Source of the DNA: Parvularculaceae bacterium
Lineage (GTDB): Bacteria > Pseudomonadota > Alphaproteobacteria > Caulobacterales > Parvularculaceae
Assembly: GCA_028280115.1 (NCBI GenBank)
Contig: JANQMJ010000010.1
Coordinates: 62,001-126,000 of the forward strand
DNA: 64,000 nt
Direction: 5' to 3'
Both the position numbers and the translations under genes were made by a program. Position 1 is the first letter of the stretch. The number at the start of each line of letters is the position of its first letter. Positions 53,850 to 62,360 of this stretch are shown piece by piece. The notes under the pieces are model-generated. The model saw nothing but the letters and a program-made list of their open reading frames with translations. It had not been told where the DNA came from and did not search any database.

Positions 53850-54937
53850 ATCCGGCGAAGGGCGTTTTCACGCTGTATGTCGGGCGGATGTTTCTCATCC
53901 GCTTTATCGGCGTGTTGTTGTTTGTCTTTATCATTTTGCAGATTCTCGATCTCTTGAATCTGTCGAGCGACATCCTCGCGGTCGAAGGCGCCGACCGCAG
54001 TTCACTGGTCCGTTACGTCAGTCTGCGCGCGCCGCAGATCGTCAGCCAATTTATCCCGTTCGCCGCCCTGCTCGGCGTCGTCCTGACCCTGGCGGGCCTG
54101 AGCCGCACCAGCGAAATCACCGTCATGCGCGCCGCCGGCATGTCCGCGCACCGGGTCCTGTTTCCGCTCGGGATCGTCTGCGCCGGCGTCGCCGTTGCAC
54201 ATTTTATTTTTCATGAAACGGTCACGGTGAAATACGCCGAGGAACTCGATTACTGGGTCGCGAACGATTTTGCGCTCGATTTGCCGGAAGACGCGGGCAC
54301 GCGCGCCAATATCCGCATCAATTACGACGGCGAGTTCATCGACGCCCAGAGCGCGGCGCGATTCGGCGACGCCGTCCTTTTGTCGAATGTGACGATTTAC
54401 GATTTTGACGACGCCGGTCTGACCTCGCATGTCGTCGAGGCCCGCGCGGCGCGCCATGAAGACGGCGTCTGGCGATTGTTCGGCGTCAAGTCCATGGACG
54501 CCAATACGCTCGAAGTCGCCGCAAGCGAAGACGTCATCTGGACCAACCGTCTTGATCCGGAGCTTTTGTTCGCCCTGACGCTCAAGCCGGATCAAACCAC
54601 CCTGGGCGAGTTGATGCGCAAGCTGCGCCAGTTGCGCAACGACCGGGCCGACACGCGCGAGGCCATGACGTCCTTTCTTGCCCGGTTTTCAAAACCGCTG
54701 GCGACGCTGGTGATGCCGCTTTTAGGGGCCATTGCCGGGTTCGGGGTTCATCGCCAGGGCGTTCTCTTGGGCCGCGCGATCGCCGGCGCGACCATCGGCT
54801 TTACCTATTTCATCGCGGAAAATCTCGCCCTGGCGCTGGGCAAACTCGGCGTCATTCCGGCGATAATCGGCGCGTTTTTTCCCTTCGCCCTGTTCATGCT
54901 GGTCGGCTTCGCCATCCTGCTCGCCATGGAGCGCTGA
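53846..54937 (+). CDS. lptG: LPS export permease LptG
   Basis: A 363-residue partner of LptF, from GTG 53846 that overlaps the lptF stop (GTGA). Six membrane helices, coupling helix LAGLSRTSEITVMRAAGMSA, a periplasmic jellyroll (about 120-250) and the late MPLLGAIAGFGVHRQGVLLG segment match YjgQ. lptB and lptC are elsewhere. Confidence 0.93.
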   Translation: MNPAKGVFTLYVGRMFLIRFIGVLLFVFIILQILDLLNLSSDILAVEGADRSSLVRYVSLRAPQIVSQFIPFAALLGVVLTLAGLSRTSEITVMRAAGMSAHRVLFPLGIVCAGVAVAHFIFHETVTVKYAEELDYWVANDFALDLPEDAGTRANIRINYDGEFIDAQSAARFGDAVLLSNVTIYDFDDAGLTSHVVEARAARHEDGVWRLFGVKSMDANTLEVAASEDVIWTNRLDPELLFALTLKPDQTTLGELMRKLRQLRNDRADTREAMTSFLARFSKPLATLVMPLLGAIAGFGVHRQGVLLGRAIAGATIGFTYFIAENLALALGKLGVIPAIIGAFFPFALFMLVGFAILLAMER

Positions 54938-54979
54938 CGCGCCTGGGGCGGCGCAGGCCTAAAAATACTCTACTTATAG

Positions 54980-55009
54980 TTGCATATATGCAATTTTTAG
55001 TTGTATACT
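54980..55009 (+). promoter_or_regulatory. Palindrome overlapping a likely flbT promoter
   Basis: TTGCATATATGCAA (54980-54993) is a perfect 14-bp palindrome in a very AT-rich gap. TATACT at 55004-55009 lies 18 bp after TTGCAT, so the palindrome covers the -35 position. A classic arrangement for an operator-controlled promoter. Confidence 0.55.
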
Positions 55010-55050
55010 CGACGCAGCCCGCCTGGAACCTGGCGCTGAGAGGACAGAAC

Positions 55051-55452
55051 ATGCCCGGCCTGATCCTGAAGCTGCGTCCTCATGAAGAACTGATGATCAA
55101 CGGCGTCGTGGTCGAGAACGGCGGGCGTAAGGCATGGCTCAGGGTCAAGACCGAGGGCGCTCATATCCTGCGCCTGCGCGATGCGCTCTGCGCCGAGGAA
55201 GCCGACACGCCGCTGGCGCGCGCTTATTACATCGCCCAGCGGGCGGTCGCCGGACAGTTGTCGGAACGGGCGGCCGCGGCTCAGCTTCACCGCGCCTTGG
55301 ATGGGCTCGGCGAGCGGGCGCAAGATGTTCGCGACATGATCGCCGACCCGGTCGCGGAAGGCGATTTTTACCGGGCGATGCGCACGCTCGGCGCATTGAT
55401 GGCGCAGGAAAGCGCTGCGCCAGGCGAAACCAACGCCCCTGCAAACGTTTAA
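55051..55452 (+). CDS. flbT: Flagellin post-transcriptional regulator FlbT
   Basis: A 133-residue protein from ATG 55051, with AGAGGACAG before it; an in-frame ATG at 54988 would start inside the promoter. Matches FlbT: PGLILKLRPHEELMINGVVV, the ILRLRDALCAEEADTPLARA segment, YYIAQRAVAGQL, and ending DFYRAMRTLGALMAQE. In Caulobacter, FlbT represses flagellin translation until the hook is complete. Here flagellin, flaF and other flagellar genes are absent from the window, which is unusual. Confidence 0.82.
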   Translation: MPGLILKLRPHEELMINGVVVENGGRKAWLRVKTEGAHILRLRDALCAEEADTPLARAYYIAQRAVAGQLSERAAAAQLHRALDGLGERAQDVRDMIADPVAEGDFYRAMRTLGALMAQESAAPGETNAPANV

Positions 55453-55499
55453 AAACCCGCCTTGTCCTTAGCGCGCCCATGGCCCAAATAGGCGCGGCC

Positions 55500-56759
55500 A
55501 TGACCGCAGCGACGCACATCATCACCCTGGGCTGCCGGCTCAACGCCGCCGAAAGCGCCGCCATGCGCCGTCTCGCCGGCGAAGCGGGCCTTGCGGACGC
55601 CGTGGTGGTCAACACTTGCGCCGTCACCAACGAGGCCGTGCGCACCGCGCGCCAGACCATTCGCCGCGCCCGCCGGGAACGACCCGGCGCGCGCATCATC
55701 GTCACCGGCTGCGCCGCCCAGACCGCGCCGGAAGCCTTCACCGCCATGGGCGAAGTCGACGCCGTCATCGGCAATCAGGAAAAGCTGAACGCACACGAAT
55801 GGCGCGCCCTGGCGGCGAATGACGATCCGGTCGTGCGGGTCGACGACATCATGTCGGTGCGCGAAACCGCAGGTCATATGATCGACGGCTATGGCGACCG
55901 GGCGCGGGCGTTCCTGCAGGTGCAAAACGGCTGCGATCACCGCTGCACGTTTTGCATCATTCCTTACGGGCGCGGGAACGCCCGTTCGGTTCCCCTCGCC
56001 GAAGCGGTCGCGCAAGCGCGCCGGCTGGTCGACGCCGGTCACCGGGAAATCGTGCTCACCGGCGTGGACCTCACCTCCTGGGGAACCGATCTCGACGGCG
56101 CCCCGCGCCTGGGCGCCCTGGTCGGCGCCATCCTCGATGCGGCGCCCGATCTTTATCGCCTGCGCCTGTCGTCCATCGACGGCGCGGAAATCGACGCCGA
56201 ACTTTTCGAGCGCATTACCAGCGACGAACGCGTCGCCCCGCATCTGCATTTATCCTTGCAGGCCGGCGACAATCTCATCCTCAAGCGCATGAAACGCCGC
56301 CACAGCCGCGAGCAGGCGATCGCCCTGTGCCAGGCAATCCGGGCGCGGCGGCCGGACGTTGCGTTCGGCGCGGACATCATCGCCGGCTTTCCCACCGAAA
56401 CCGAGGCCATGTTCGTCCGCAGCCTCGACCTTGTGGACGACGCCGGCCTGTCGTTCCTGCATGTCTTTGGGTTTTCGCCGCGGGAAGGAACCCCTGCTGC
56501 GCGCATGCCGCAACTGGCCCGCACAGTCGTCAAAGAGCGCGCAGCGCGGCTGCGCGCCAAGGGTCGCGCGGCGCTGCATGGGTTCCTCGACGGATTGGTC
56601 GGGCGCGAGGCCGACGGCGTCATCGAATCCGGCGGCCGGGCGCGGCTCGGCAACTTCGCCAGCGTGCGCCTGCCTAAAACCGGCGAAACCGGCGCTGTTG
56701 CACGTCTTCGCCTTAGCGCCCGCGACGGCGACGCGCTAGTCGGGGAGATCGTTTCATGA
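55500..56759 (+). CDS. mtaB: tRNA t6A37 methylthiotransferase MtaB
   Basis: A 419-residue radical SAM enzyme converting t6A37 to ms2t6A37. Start ATG 55500; 55479 is an in-frame alternative. Two [4Fe-4S] sites: N-terminal UPF0004 cysteines in ITLGCRLNAAES, VVVNTCAVTNEA and IVTGCAAQTA, and the SAM cluster LQVQNGCDHRCTFCIIPYGR (C-x3-C-x2-C). Followed by FPTETEAMF and a TRAM-like end. It acts on the product of the TsaE pathway encoded at 19249. Confidence 0.93.
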   Translation: MTAATHIITLGCRLNAAESAAMRRLAGEAGLADAVVVNTCAVTNEAVRTARQTIRRARRERPGARIIVTGCAAQTAPEAFTAMGEVDAVIGNQEKLNAHEWRALAANDDPVVRVDDIMSVRETAGHMIDGYGDRARAFLQVQNGCDHRCTFCIIPYGRGNARSVPLAEAVAQARRLVDAGHREIVLTGVDLTSWGTDLDGAPRLGALVGAILDAAPDLYRLRLSSIDGAEIDAELFERITSDERVAPHLHLSLQAGDNLILKRMKRRHSREQAIALCQAIRARRPDVAFGADIIAGFPTETEAMFVRSLDLVDDAGLSFLHVFGFSPREGTPAARMPQLARTVVKERAARLRAKGRAALHGFLDGLVGREADGVIESGGRARLGNFASVRLPKTGETGAVARLRLSARDGDALVGEIVS

Positions 56760-56816
56760 TCTCGACACCGCTTCCCGATTAGACCGTATAGAAACTTTCC
56801 AGGAGAGCGAGCGCGC

Positions 56817-57989
56817 GTGGCGAAGAACCTTTTTTCCGGCCTGTTCAAACGCAAGGACAAAGAAGACGGCGGCGATGGGCCCGAAGAACCGTCCGTCCCG
56901 ACGCAAGAGGCCGAACCGCCCGAACCCTCGGAACCGGAAGTCCCGCTCGCGTCTGAGCCGCCCGAAGAACCGGAAACGCCGCCGGCTCCTGAACCAGCGG
57001 CGGAAGAGCCCGCGCCGGCCCCTGAACCGGCGCAGGCCGAACCCGAGCCGGCGCCGAAAAAAGAGGGTTGGTTTTCGCGGCTCGCCCGGGGCCTTTCGAA
57101 ATCCTCAAGCCGGCTCTCTGACGGCGTCGCGGCGATCTTCACCCAGCGCACGCTCGATCAGGAAACCCTGGACGAGCTCGAAGAACTGCTGATCACCGCC
57201 GATCTCGGCGTCAAGGCCGCCGAACGCATCACCGACGCTCTCGCCCAGGACAAGTTCGACAAGGAGATCAGCGACGAGGAAGTGCGCGCCGCCCTCGCCG
57301 CGGAAGTCGCCGACACCCTGAAGCCGCTGGAAAAGCCCCTGGCGCCGGATCCCGACCGTAAGCCCCATGTCATTTTGATGGTCGGGGTCAACGGTTCGGG
57401 CAAGACCACGACCATCGGCAAGCTCGCCCGCAAATTCAAAGACGAAGGCCGCAGCGTGATGCTCGCCGCCGGCGATACGTTCCGCGCCGCCGCGATCGAA
57501 CAACTTGCCGCCTGGGGCGAGCGCAGCGGCGCGCCGGTGATCGCCCGCGATGTCGGCGCCGATGCGGCGGGGCTCGCTTTCGACGCCTTGAAACAGGCCC
57601 AAGCGACGGGGACCGACGTCCTCATCATCGACACCGCCGGCCGGCTGCAGAACAAGACCGCGCTGATGGACGAACTCGCCAAGATCGTGCGCGTTCTTAA
57701 AAAGATCGACGATACGGCGCCCCATGACGTCGCCCTGGTGCTCGACGCCACGGTGGGCCAGAACGCCGTTTCCCAGGCCCAGGCCTTTTCCGACATCGCC
57801 GGCGTGACCGGCCTTGTCATGACCAAGCTCGACGGCACGGCGCGGGGCGGGGTTTTGGTGGCGCTGGCCGATAAATTCGCCTTGCCGATTCATTTCATCG
57901 GCGTCGGGGAAAGCGTCGACGATCTTCAGCCCTTTGAGGCGGACAGCTTCGCCCGCGCCCTTGCCGGGGTCGGCGCGGCGGCGGTCTAA
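56817..57989 (+). CDS. ftsY: SRP receptor FtsY
   Basis: A 390-residue GTPase that docks ribosome-SRP complexes at the membrane. GTG start with GGAGAGCGAG upstream. Residues about 20-80 form a Pro/Glu-rich acidic A domain. The NG domain follows: G1 MVGVNGSGKTTTIGKLARKF, G2 region MLAAGDTFRAAAIEQL, G3 IIDTAGRLQNK, G4 MTKLDGTARGG and G5 GVGESVDDLQPF. It is 19 bp before yciB, an order common in this class. Confidence 0.96.
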   Translation: MAKNLFSGLFKRKDKEDGGDGPEEPSVPTQEAEPPEPSEPEVPLASEPPEEPETPPAPEPAAEEPAPAPEPAQAEPEPAPKKEGWFSRLARGLSKSSSRLSDGVAAIFTQRTLDQETLDELEELLITADLGVKAAERITDALAQDKFDKEISDEEVRAALAAEVADTLKPLEKPLAPDPDRKPHVILMVGVNGSGKTTTIGKLARKFKDEGRSVMLAAGDTFRAAAIEQLAAWGERSGAPVIARDVGADAAGLAFDALKQAQATGTDVLIIDTAGRLQNKTALMDELAKIVRVLKKIDDTAPHDVALVLDATVGQNAVSQAQAFSDIAGVTGLVMTKLDGTARGGVLVALADKFALPIHFIGVGESVDDLQPFEADSFARALAGVGAAAV

Positions 57990-58007
57990 CATGGACGGAG
58001 CAAACCG

Positions 58008-58694
58008 ATGAGCGATACGCCAAGCCAGCCGCACCGCCTTTCCGGCCCCGCCAAAACCGCTGTCGATATGGGCCCCCTGGCGGTTTTTTTCATCGCCTAT
58101 TTTTTCGGACGCCGGCTTGCGCCGTTGATCGGCGGACTCATCGGGCAGGATTGGGCGATCGCGGAGGGAGAGGAAATGTTCCTCGCGGTCGGTCTGTTCA
58201 TGCCGGCGTTTTTCGTCGCTTTTGTTTTTTCCGTCTGGAAGGAGCGGCGCATCGCGCCGATGCTGCTGGTCTCCGGCGTCATTGTCGGCGTGTTGGGCAC
58301 GCTCACCCTGGTGCTCCACAATAAGACGTTCTTCTATATGAAGCCGACGATCGCCTATGCGATGTTCACCGCAACGCTGGCCGGCGGGCTGATCGCCAAG
58401 CGCAACTTTCTTAAAATCGTATTCGACGGCGCGCTGCACCTGCCCGACGACGCCTGGCGGGTCCTGACCAAACGCTTTGCAATCTTTTTCGCCGTCCTCG
58501 CCGTCGCCAACGAAATCGCCTGGCGATATTTCATGCGCGAGTGCGACCTTGGCGGCGAGGGCGGCTGCCCCGGCGAAAAACACTGGGTCAATCTGAAAGT
58601 GTTCGGCTTTACGATTCTCAGCTTCGCCTTCACCGCGCTTCAGCTGCCGTTCATCGCCAAGCACATGCCGGAGGAACAAAAACCGGAAGGCTAA
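58008..58694 (+). CDS. yciB: Septation-associated membrane protein YciB (IspA)
   Basis: A 228-residue protein with five or six hydrophobic segments, starting after a short polar tail. Family features: DMGPLAVFFIAYFFG, VWKERRIAPMLLVSGVIVGV, LHNKTFFYMKPTIAYAMFTA and LAVANEIAWRYF. The YciB/IspA family affects cell-envelope synthesis and septation. Convergent with the NUDIX gene, overlapping by four bases. Confidence 0.9.
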   Translation: MSDTPSQPHRLSGPAKTAVDMGPLAVFFIAYFFGRRLAPLIGGLIGQDWAIAEGEEMFLAVGLFMPAFFVAFVFSVWKERRIAPMLLVSGVIVGVLGTLTLVLHNKTFFYMKPTIAYAMFTATLAGGLIAKRNFLKIVFDGALHLPDDAWRVLTKRFAIFFAVLAVANEIAWRYFMRECDLGGEGGCPGEKHWVNLKVFGFTILSFAFTALQLPFIAKHMPEEQKPEG

Positions 58695-59224
58695 AGCCCC
58701 TCGACCGGATTGGAAAACGGCGCGAAGTCGGTTTTCCCCAGGGCCTCACGATAATGACGCAACGCCCAGCCCACCGTGGGAAAAGCGATGTCCGCCCAGG
58801 GCAGGTCATCCCAGGCGAACAGGCCGACCTCGGCGCTTTCCGGCCCCGGCGCGACATCGCCGGTTTCGAGCCGGGCGCGGAACATGAGCTGCGCCTGGGA
58901 TATGCGCGGCACGGAGTAAACCGCAAGCAGACGGTCGAGATCCAGCCGGGCGCGCGCCTCCTCCCAGGCCTCGCGCCGCACGCCGTCTTCGACTGTCTCA
59001 CCCAATTCCAGATAGCCCGCCGGCAGCGTCCAAAAGCCCTTGCGCGGTTCGATCGCCCGGCGACAGAGCAGGATCTTGCCGTCCCAAGCCGCGACCGCGC
59101 CGACGACGATTTTCGGATTGCGATAGTCGACAAATCCGCATGCGGCGCACACCGCGCGCTCGCGATCGTCGCCAAGCGGTATTTTGTGCTCAAAATTTTG
59201 TTTCAGTTCGTATTTTTCGCTCAT
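58691..59224 (-). CDS. NUDIX hydrolase
   Basis: A 177-residue protein from ATG 59224 (MSEKYELKQNFEHKIPLGDD). A zinc-like pair CAACGFVDYRNPKIVVG precedes the Nudix box GYLELGETVEDGVRREAWEE, the metal-binding G-x5-E-x7-REUxEE pattern. The N-terminal ribbon and length suggest an ADP-ribose or NADH pyrophosphatase-like member, but the substrate is not certain. Confidence 0.9.
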   Translation of the reverse strand: MSEKYELKQNFEHKIPLGDDRERAVCAACGFVDYRNPKIVVGAVAAWDGKILLCRRAIEPRKGFWTLPAGYLELGETVEDGVRREAWEEARARLDLDRLLAVYSVPRISQAQLMFRARLETGDVAPGPESAEVGLFAWDDLPWADIAFPTVGWALRHYREALGKTDFAPFSNPVEGL

Positions 59225-59500
59225 GGCATGGTCCGTCCGCATCCGTCCGTATACGCAACCTGTGGAAGACTCTTCCAGGGCGCCGATCGCAACCATTTGT
59301 GAACGCCTGCGGCGATTTTGTCGATGACGAAACGGCGACAGCGGCTTATGACGAGCGCAGACGAAACCGTCCGCGTCGGGCGTAATTTTGCAATTCCGTC
59401 AGAGTTGCGCTATTCACGCCCGGGACAAATCGCCGTTGTCGGATCATCGGATTGCGGCGCACCCGCCGAAATTTTTTACCAAGCCAATCAGGAGAAAAGC

Positions 59501-60058
59501 ATGGCTTACTCGCTTAAGAGCTCGCCGGGGCATCTGTTGCGCCGGGCGCAGCAATATGCGCACGACCTCTATTCGAAAGAAGTGAGCGCATCCGGTCCGA
59601 CCCCGCGTCAGTTCGAAGTTCTGCATGTGGTTTCCCAGAACGAAGGCCTGAGCCAGACCGACCTTGTCCGCCATACGGGCATCGACCGCTCGACGCTCGC
59701 CGACATGATCGCGCGCATGATGAAAAAGGGCCTGCTTTCCCGCAAGCGCACAAGAGAGGACGCGCGGGCCAACGCCGTCTCGATCACCGCGGCCGGCCGG
59801 CGCATGCTGCGCGCGGCGGAAAGCAAGGTGAACAAATCCGACAAGGCCGTGCTGGCGGCGCTGCCCAAGACCCAGCAGGCCGGTTTCATGAAAGCGCTCA
59901 AGGCCTATGCCGACGCGCTCGACAAGCTTGACGCCGCCGCCGCGGCGCCGAAAAAGCGCGCCCGCCGCAAGGCCCCCGCCCGCAAAACCGCGGCAAGAAA
60001 AACGGCTAAGCGTAAAACCGCCAAGCGCAAAACCAAACGCAAGACCCGCCGCCGCTGA
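59501..60058 (+). CDS. MarR-type winged helix protein with a histone H1-like basic tail
   Basis: A 185-residue protein from ATG 59501 with AGGAG just upstream. Residues 1-145 are a MarR domain: TPRQFEVLHVVSQNEGLSQT, DLVRHTGIDRSTLADMIARM, and wing KKGLLSRKRTREDARANAVS. Residues about 150-185 are almost only Lys, Arg, Ala and Thr, with five RKT repeats, like the tails of histone H1 and bacterial HU/H1-like proteins. The tail should bind DNA or RNA non-specifically. Ends in a strong terminator. The 276-bp gap upstream shows no other gene. Confidence 0.88.
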   Translation: MAYSLKSSPGHLLRRAQQYAHDLYSKEVSASGPTPRQFEVLHVVSQNEGLSQTDLVRHTGIDRSTLADMIARMMKKGLLSRKRTREDARANAVSITAAGRRMLRAAESKVNKSDKAVLAALPKTQQAGFMKALKAYADALDKLDAAAAAPKKRARRKAPARKTAARKTAKRKTAKRKTKRKTRRR

Positions 60059-60083
60059 CAGCGCGCGCTTTGAACCCTTTGCG

Positions 60084-60114
60084 AACGCCGCCGGCTTTCC
60101 GGCGGCGTTTTTTT
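60084..60114 (+). terminator. Intrinsic terminator after the MarR gene
   Basis: 11-bp perfect stem AACGCCGCCGG / CCGGCGGCGTT, CTTT loop, then seven T. Confidence 0.92.
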
Positions 60115-60127
60115 CATATTCGTTTTT

Positions 60128-60646
60128 TCACGGGCGTTTCTTGCGCACCGGCCGCCAGCCTTCCGCCGGGGGCGGACCGCCCGCGCCGACGGGCCTGGGG
60201 CGATGGCCGCCCATGCTGAGCGCCCGGTCATACATGATGAGCGCCGCGGCGACGGAAAGATTGACGCAGAACTTTGTCGGGATCTGAACGAGATGAGCGC
60301 AGCGCGCTTGCGCCTCGGCGGACAGATCGCCTTTTTCCGGCCCCAGAATATAGGCCGCGTTCAACGGATGGCGAAAGCTCGGCAGGTCGACCGCCTCATC
60401 GTCAAGCTCGACGCCGACCAGGACGCAGCCTTGGGGCAGGCGCATGTCTTCGATCCGGTCCCATTCGTAAAACGGCAGATGCGACGCGCTTTTGGCTGTG
60501 TCCGACAGATGGACCTCGCGGGCGCGGTGATGGGCGCCGACGCTGAACGCAAAGCTCGCCCCGAAGGCGTGTCCCGTGCGCAAAATCGCCCCGAGATTCA
60601 TCGCCTTTGAGATGCGCTCCGCGCCGATGCCGAAATAGCCGCGCAT
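60128..60646 (-). CDS. TrmH/SpoU-family RNA ribose methyltransferase
   Basis: A 172-residue SPOUT methylase. Motif 1 is KAMNLGAILRTGHAFGAS, motif 2 AYILGPEKGDLSAEAQARC, and motif 3 VQIPTKFCVNLSVAAALIMY with the SAM knot. The catalytic Arg/Asn set is present. A basic Pro/Gly tail follows. It could be a tRNA or rRNA 2'-O-methylase; the exact base is not readable from the sequence. Convergent with the MarR gene behind its terminator. Confidence 0.9.
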   Translation of the reverse strand: MRGYFGIGAERISKAMNLGAILRTGHAFGASFAFSVGAHHRAREVHLSDTAKSASHLPFYEWDRIEDMRLPQGCVLVGVELDDEAVDLPSFRHPLNAAYILGPEKGDLSAEAQARCAHLVQIPTKFCVNLSVAAALIMYDRALSMGGHRPRPVGAGGPPPAEGWRPVRKKRP

Positions 60647-60735
60647 GCCGATTTTCCTTGCCTTGCCAGCGGTTAGCGGCTTGTCGCGCGCATGGTCAAG
60701 TGGACCGGCCCCTCGTTTCGAGGCATGCTGGCCCG

Positions 60736-61248
60736 ATGAGCGCCGGCGATGAATCGAGCAAAGAGCCCAGGGAAGACTCGCGCATCAAGTTTCTGGTCAT
60801 TGCGACCGACTGCCCGGAAGCGCGCCTTGCAGCGTTCTTTTCCGGCCGCCGGGCCAAGCGCACCGAGGCCCGCGTCGTCCTGTTGCATGTCATCGAGCCG
60901 CCGGAATTCGGCCATTGGGCGACGGTCGCCGAGACCATGCGCGCCGAAGCGATGGAGCAGGCCGAAGCGGTGCTTCGCGAATTCGCCGCCGAAGTGAAAG
61001 CCCAATCCGGCGAGGATCCGGAAGAGATCATTCGCGAAGGCGAGGTGGTCGATGAAATCCGCAAGCTGATTGAAGAAGACCCGCGCATCGCGTTTTTGTT
61101 TCTCGGCTCCTCGACCGAGCCGAGCGGACCCGGCCCGCTGGTTTCCGCCCTCGCCCACAAGCCGGCCTATCTCGGCGCACGGGAGATCCCGGTCGTCGTC
61201 GTGCCCGGTTCGGTGACCCGCGAAGAACTGCGCAAGCTTTCAGGCTGA
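60736..61248 (+). CDS. Universal stress protein (UspA family)
   Basis: A 170-residue USP domain from ATG 60736. Seen: FLVIATDCPEARLAAFFSGR, VVLLHVIEPPEFGHWATVAE, EIIREGEVVDEIRKLIEEDP, and a C-terminal IAFLFLGSSTEPSGPGPLVS with AREIPVVVVPG. The nucleotide-binding GxxGxxG loop is degenerate. Two bases separate it from the next gene, so they are probably cotranscribed. Confidence 0.87.
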   Translation: MSAGDESSKEPREDSRIKFLVIATDCPEARLAAFFSGRRAKRTEARVVLLHVIEPPEFGHWATVAETMRAEAMEQAEAVLREFAAEVKAQSGEDPEEIIREGEVVDEIRKLIEEDPRIAFLFLGSSTEPSGPGPLVSALAHKPAYLGAREIPVVVVPGSVTREELRKLSG

Positions 61249-61250
61249 AC

Positions 61251-62360
61251 ATGGACCGCAACAGTTTTCACCTGCCCGCGCGGCGCTATTTCCTGTCCCA
61301 TTCCGTCGGCGCGCAGCCCAAAAGCTGGAACAGCGCGGTCGCGGCGGGATGGTCCGATCCCTGGCGCGAGAACGGCGCCAATGTCTGGGAGTCGTGGTTT
61401 CAGACCCTTGACCGGTTCTGCGCCGGGCTTGCCCCGCTGATCGGGGCCCACGCCAAGGATATCTGTCCGCAGTCCAATGTTTCGAGCGGGATCGCAAAAG
61501 TCCTCTTTTCCCTGCCCGAGCGCGCGCGGCGCGCCAAGATCGTCTTGACCGAGGACGATTTTCCCACGGTCGGTTTCGCCTTGGCCCAGGCGCGGCGCAT
61601 CGGCTACGAACTCGTCTTTCTGCCGGGGGGAAAGCGCCTGGCCGATCCCGACGCCTGGGCGCCGGCGTTTCATGACGACGTCCAGCTGGTGGTCGCCACG
61701 CAGGTCTATTCCAATTCGAACGTCATGGCACCCTGCGCGGAGATCGCCCGGCGCGCCCGCGAACGCGGCGTATTCTGTCTCCTCGACGTCGCCCAAGCGG
61801 CAGGCGCTGTGCCGATCGATCTCAACGAATGGGGGGCGGACTTCGCAGTCGGCACCTCTTTGAAATATCTTTGCGGCGGGACCGGAGCGGCGTTCTTATG
61901 GGCCGAACCGGACGCCGCCGCGCGCTCGGCACCGCTTGATGTGGGCTGGTTCTCCCATAAGGAACCCTTCGAATTCGATATCCATCATTTCGAATACGCC
62001 CCCGGCGCGGCGCGCTATATGGGCGGCACGCCGTCGATCGCGCCGTTCGCCGGGGCCTGCGCCGGCCAGGAGATCATCGCCGCCCGCGGGGTTAAGGCGA
62101 TTTATGCCTATAATCAGGCGCTGCTCGACCGATTGTTCGAAAAACTGCCCGAAGAGGCCGTCCTGTCGGCGACCGCGGCGGGCGGGCGTGGTTCGGGGGC
62201 GCTGATCAGGGTCCGCGATTTCGACTCAGCCTCGGCGGCGCTTTCAGAGGCGGGCATCGCGCATGATTCCCGCCTCGGCGCGGTGCGGGTTTCGGTTCAT
62301 CTTTATAATGACGAAGACGATGTCGACGCGCTGGCGGGCGCGCTTGCGCCATACCTATAA
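61251..62360 (+). CDS. PLP enzyme of aminotransferase class V, kynureninase-like
   Basis: A 369-residue fold-type I PLP enzyme. Seen: LPARRYFLSHSVGAQPKSW, the PLP Asp in CLLDVAQAAGAVPIDLNEWG, the Schiff-base Lys in FAVGTSLKYLCGGTGAAFLW, and FEYAPGAARYMGGTPSIAPF before the domain end. The pattern is nearest kynureninase and cysteine-desulfurase-like class V enzymes. Kynurenine pathway partners are absent, so substrate is open. Follows the stress protein by two bases and ends overlapping xth by six. Confidence 0.85.
   Translation: MDRNSFHLPARRYFLSHSVGAQPKSWNSAVAAGWSDPWRENGANVWESWFQTLDRFCAGLAPLIGAHAKDICPQSNVSSGIAKVLFSLPERARRAKIVLTEDDFPTVGFALAQARRIGYELVFLPGGKRLADPDAWAPAFHDDVQLVVATQVYSNSNVMAPCAEIARRARERGVFCLLDVAQAAGAVPIDLNEWGADFAVGTSLKYLCGGTGAAFLWAEPDAAARSAPLDVGWFSHKEPFEFDIHHFEYAPGAARYMGGTPSIAPFAGACAGQEIIAARGVKAIYAYNQALLDRLFEKLPEEAVLSATAAGGRGSGALIRVRDFDSASAALSEAGIAHDSRLGAVRVSVHLYNDEDDVDALAGALAPYL

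Noticed and set aside
55010..55050. A sigma-54 promoter before flbT (CTGGAAC ... GCTG)
   Set aside because: The required GG and GC dinucleotides are not correctly spaced and TTGC is missing.
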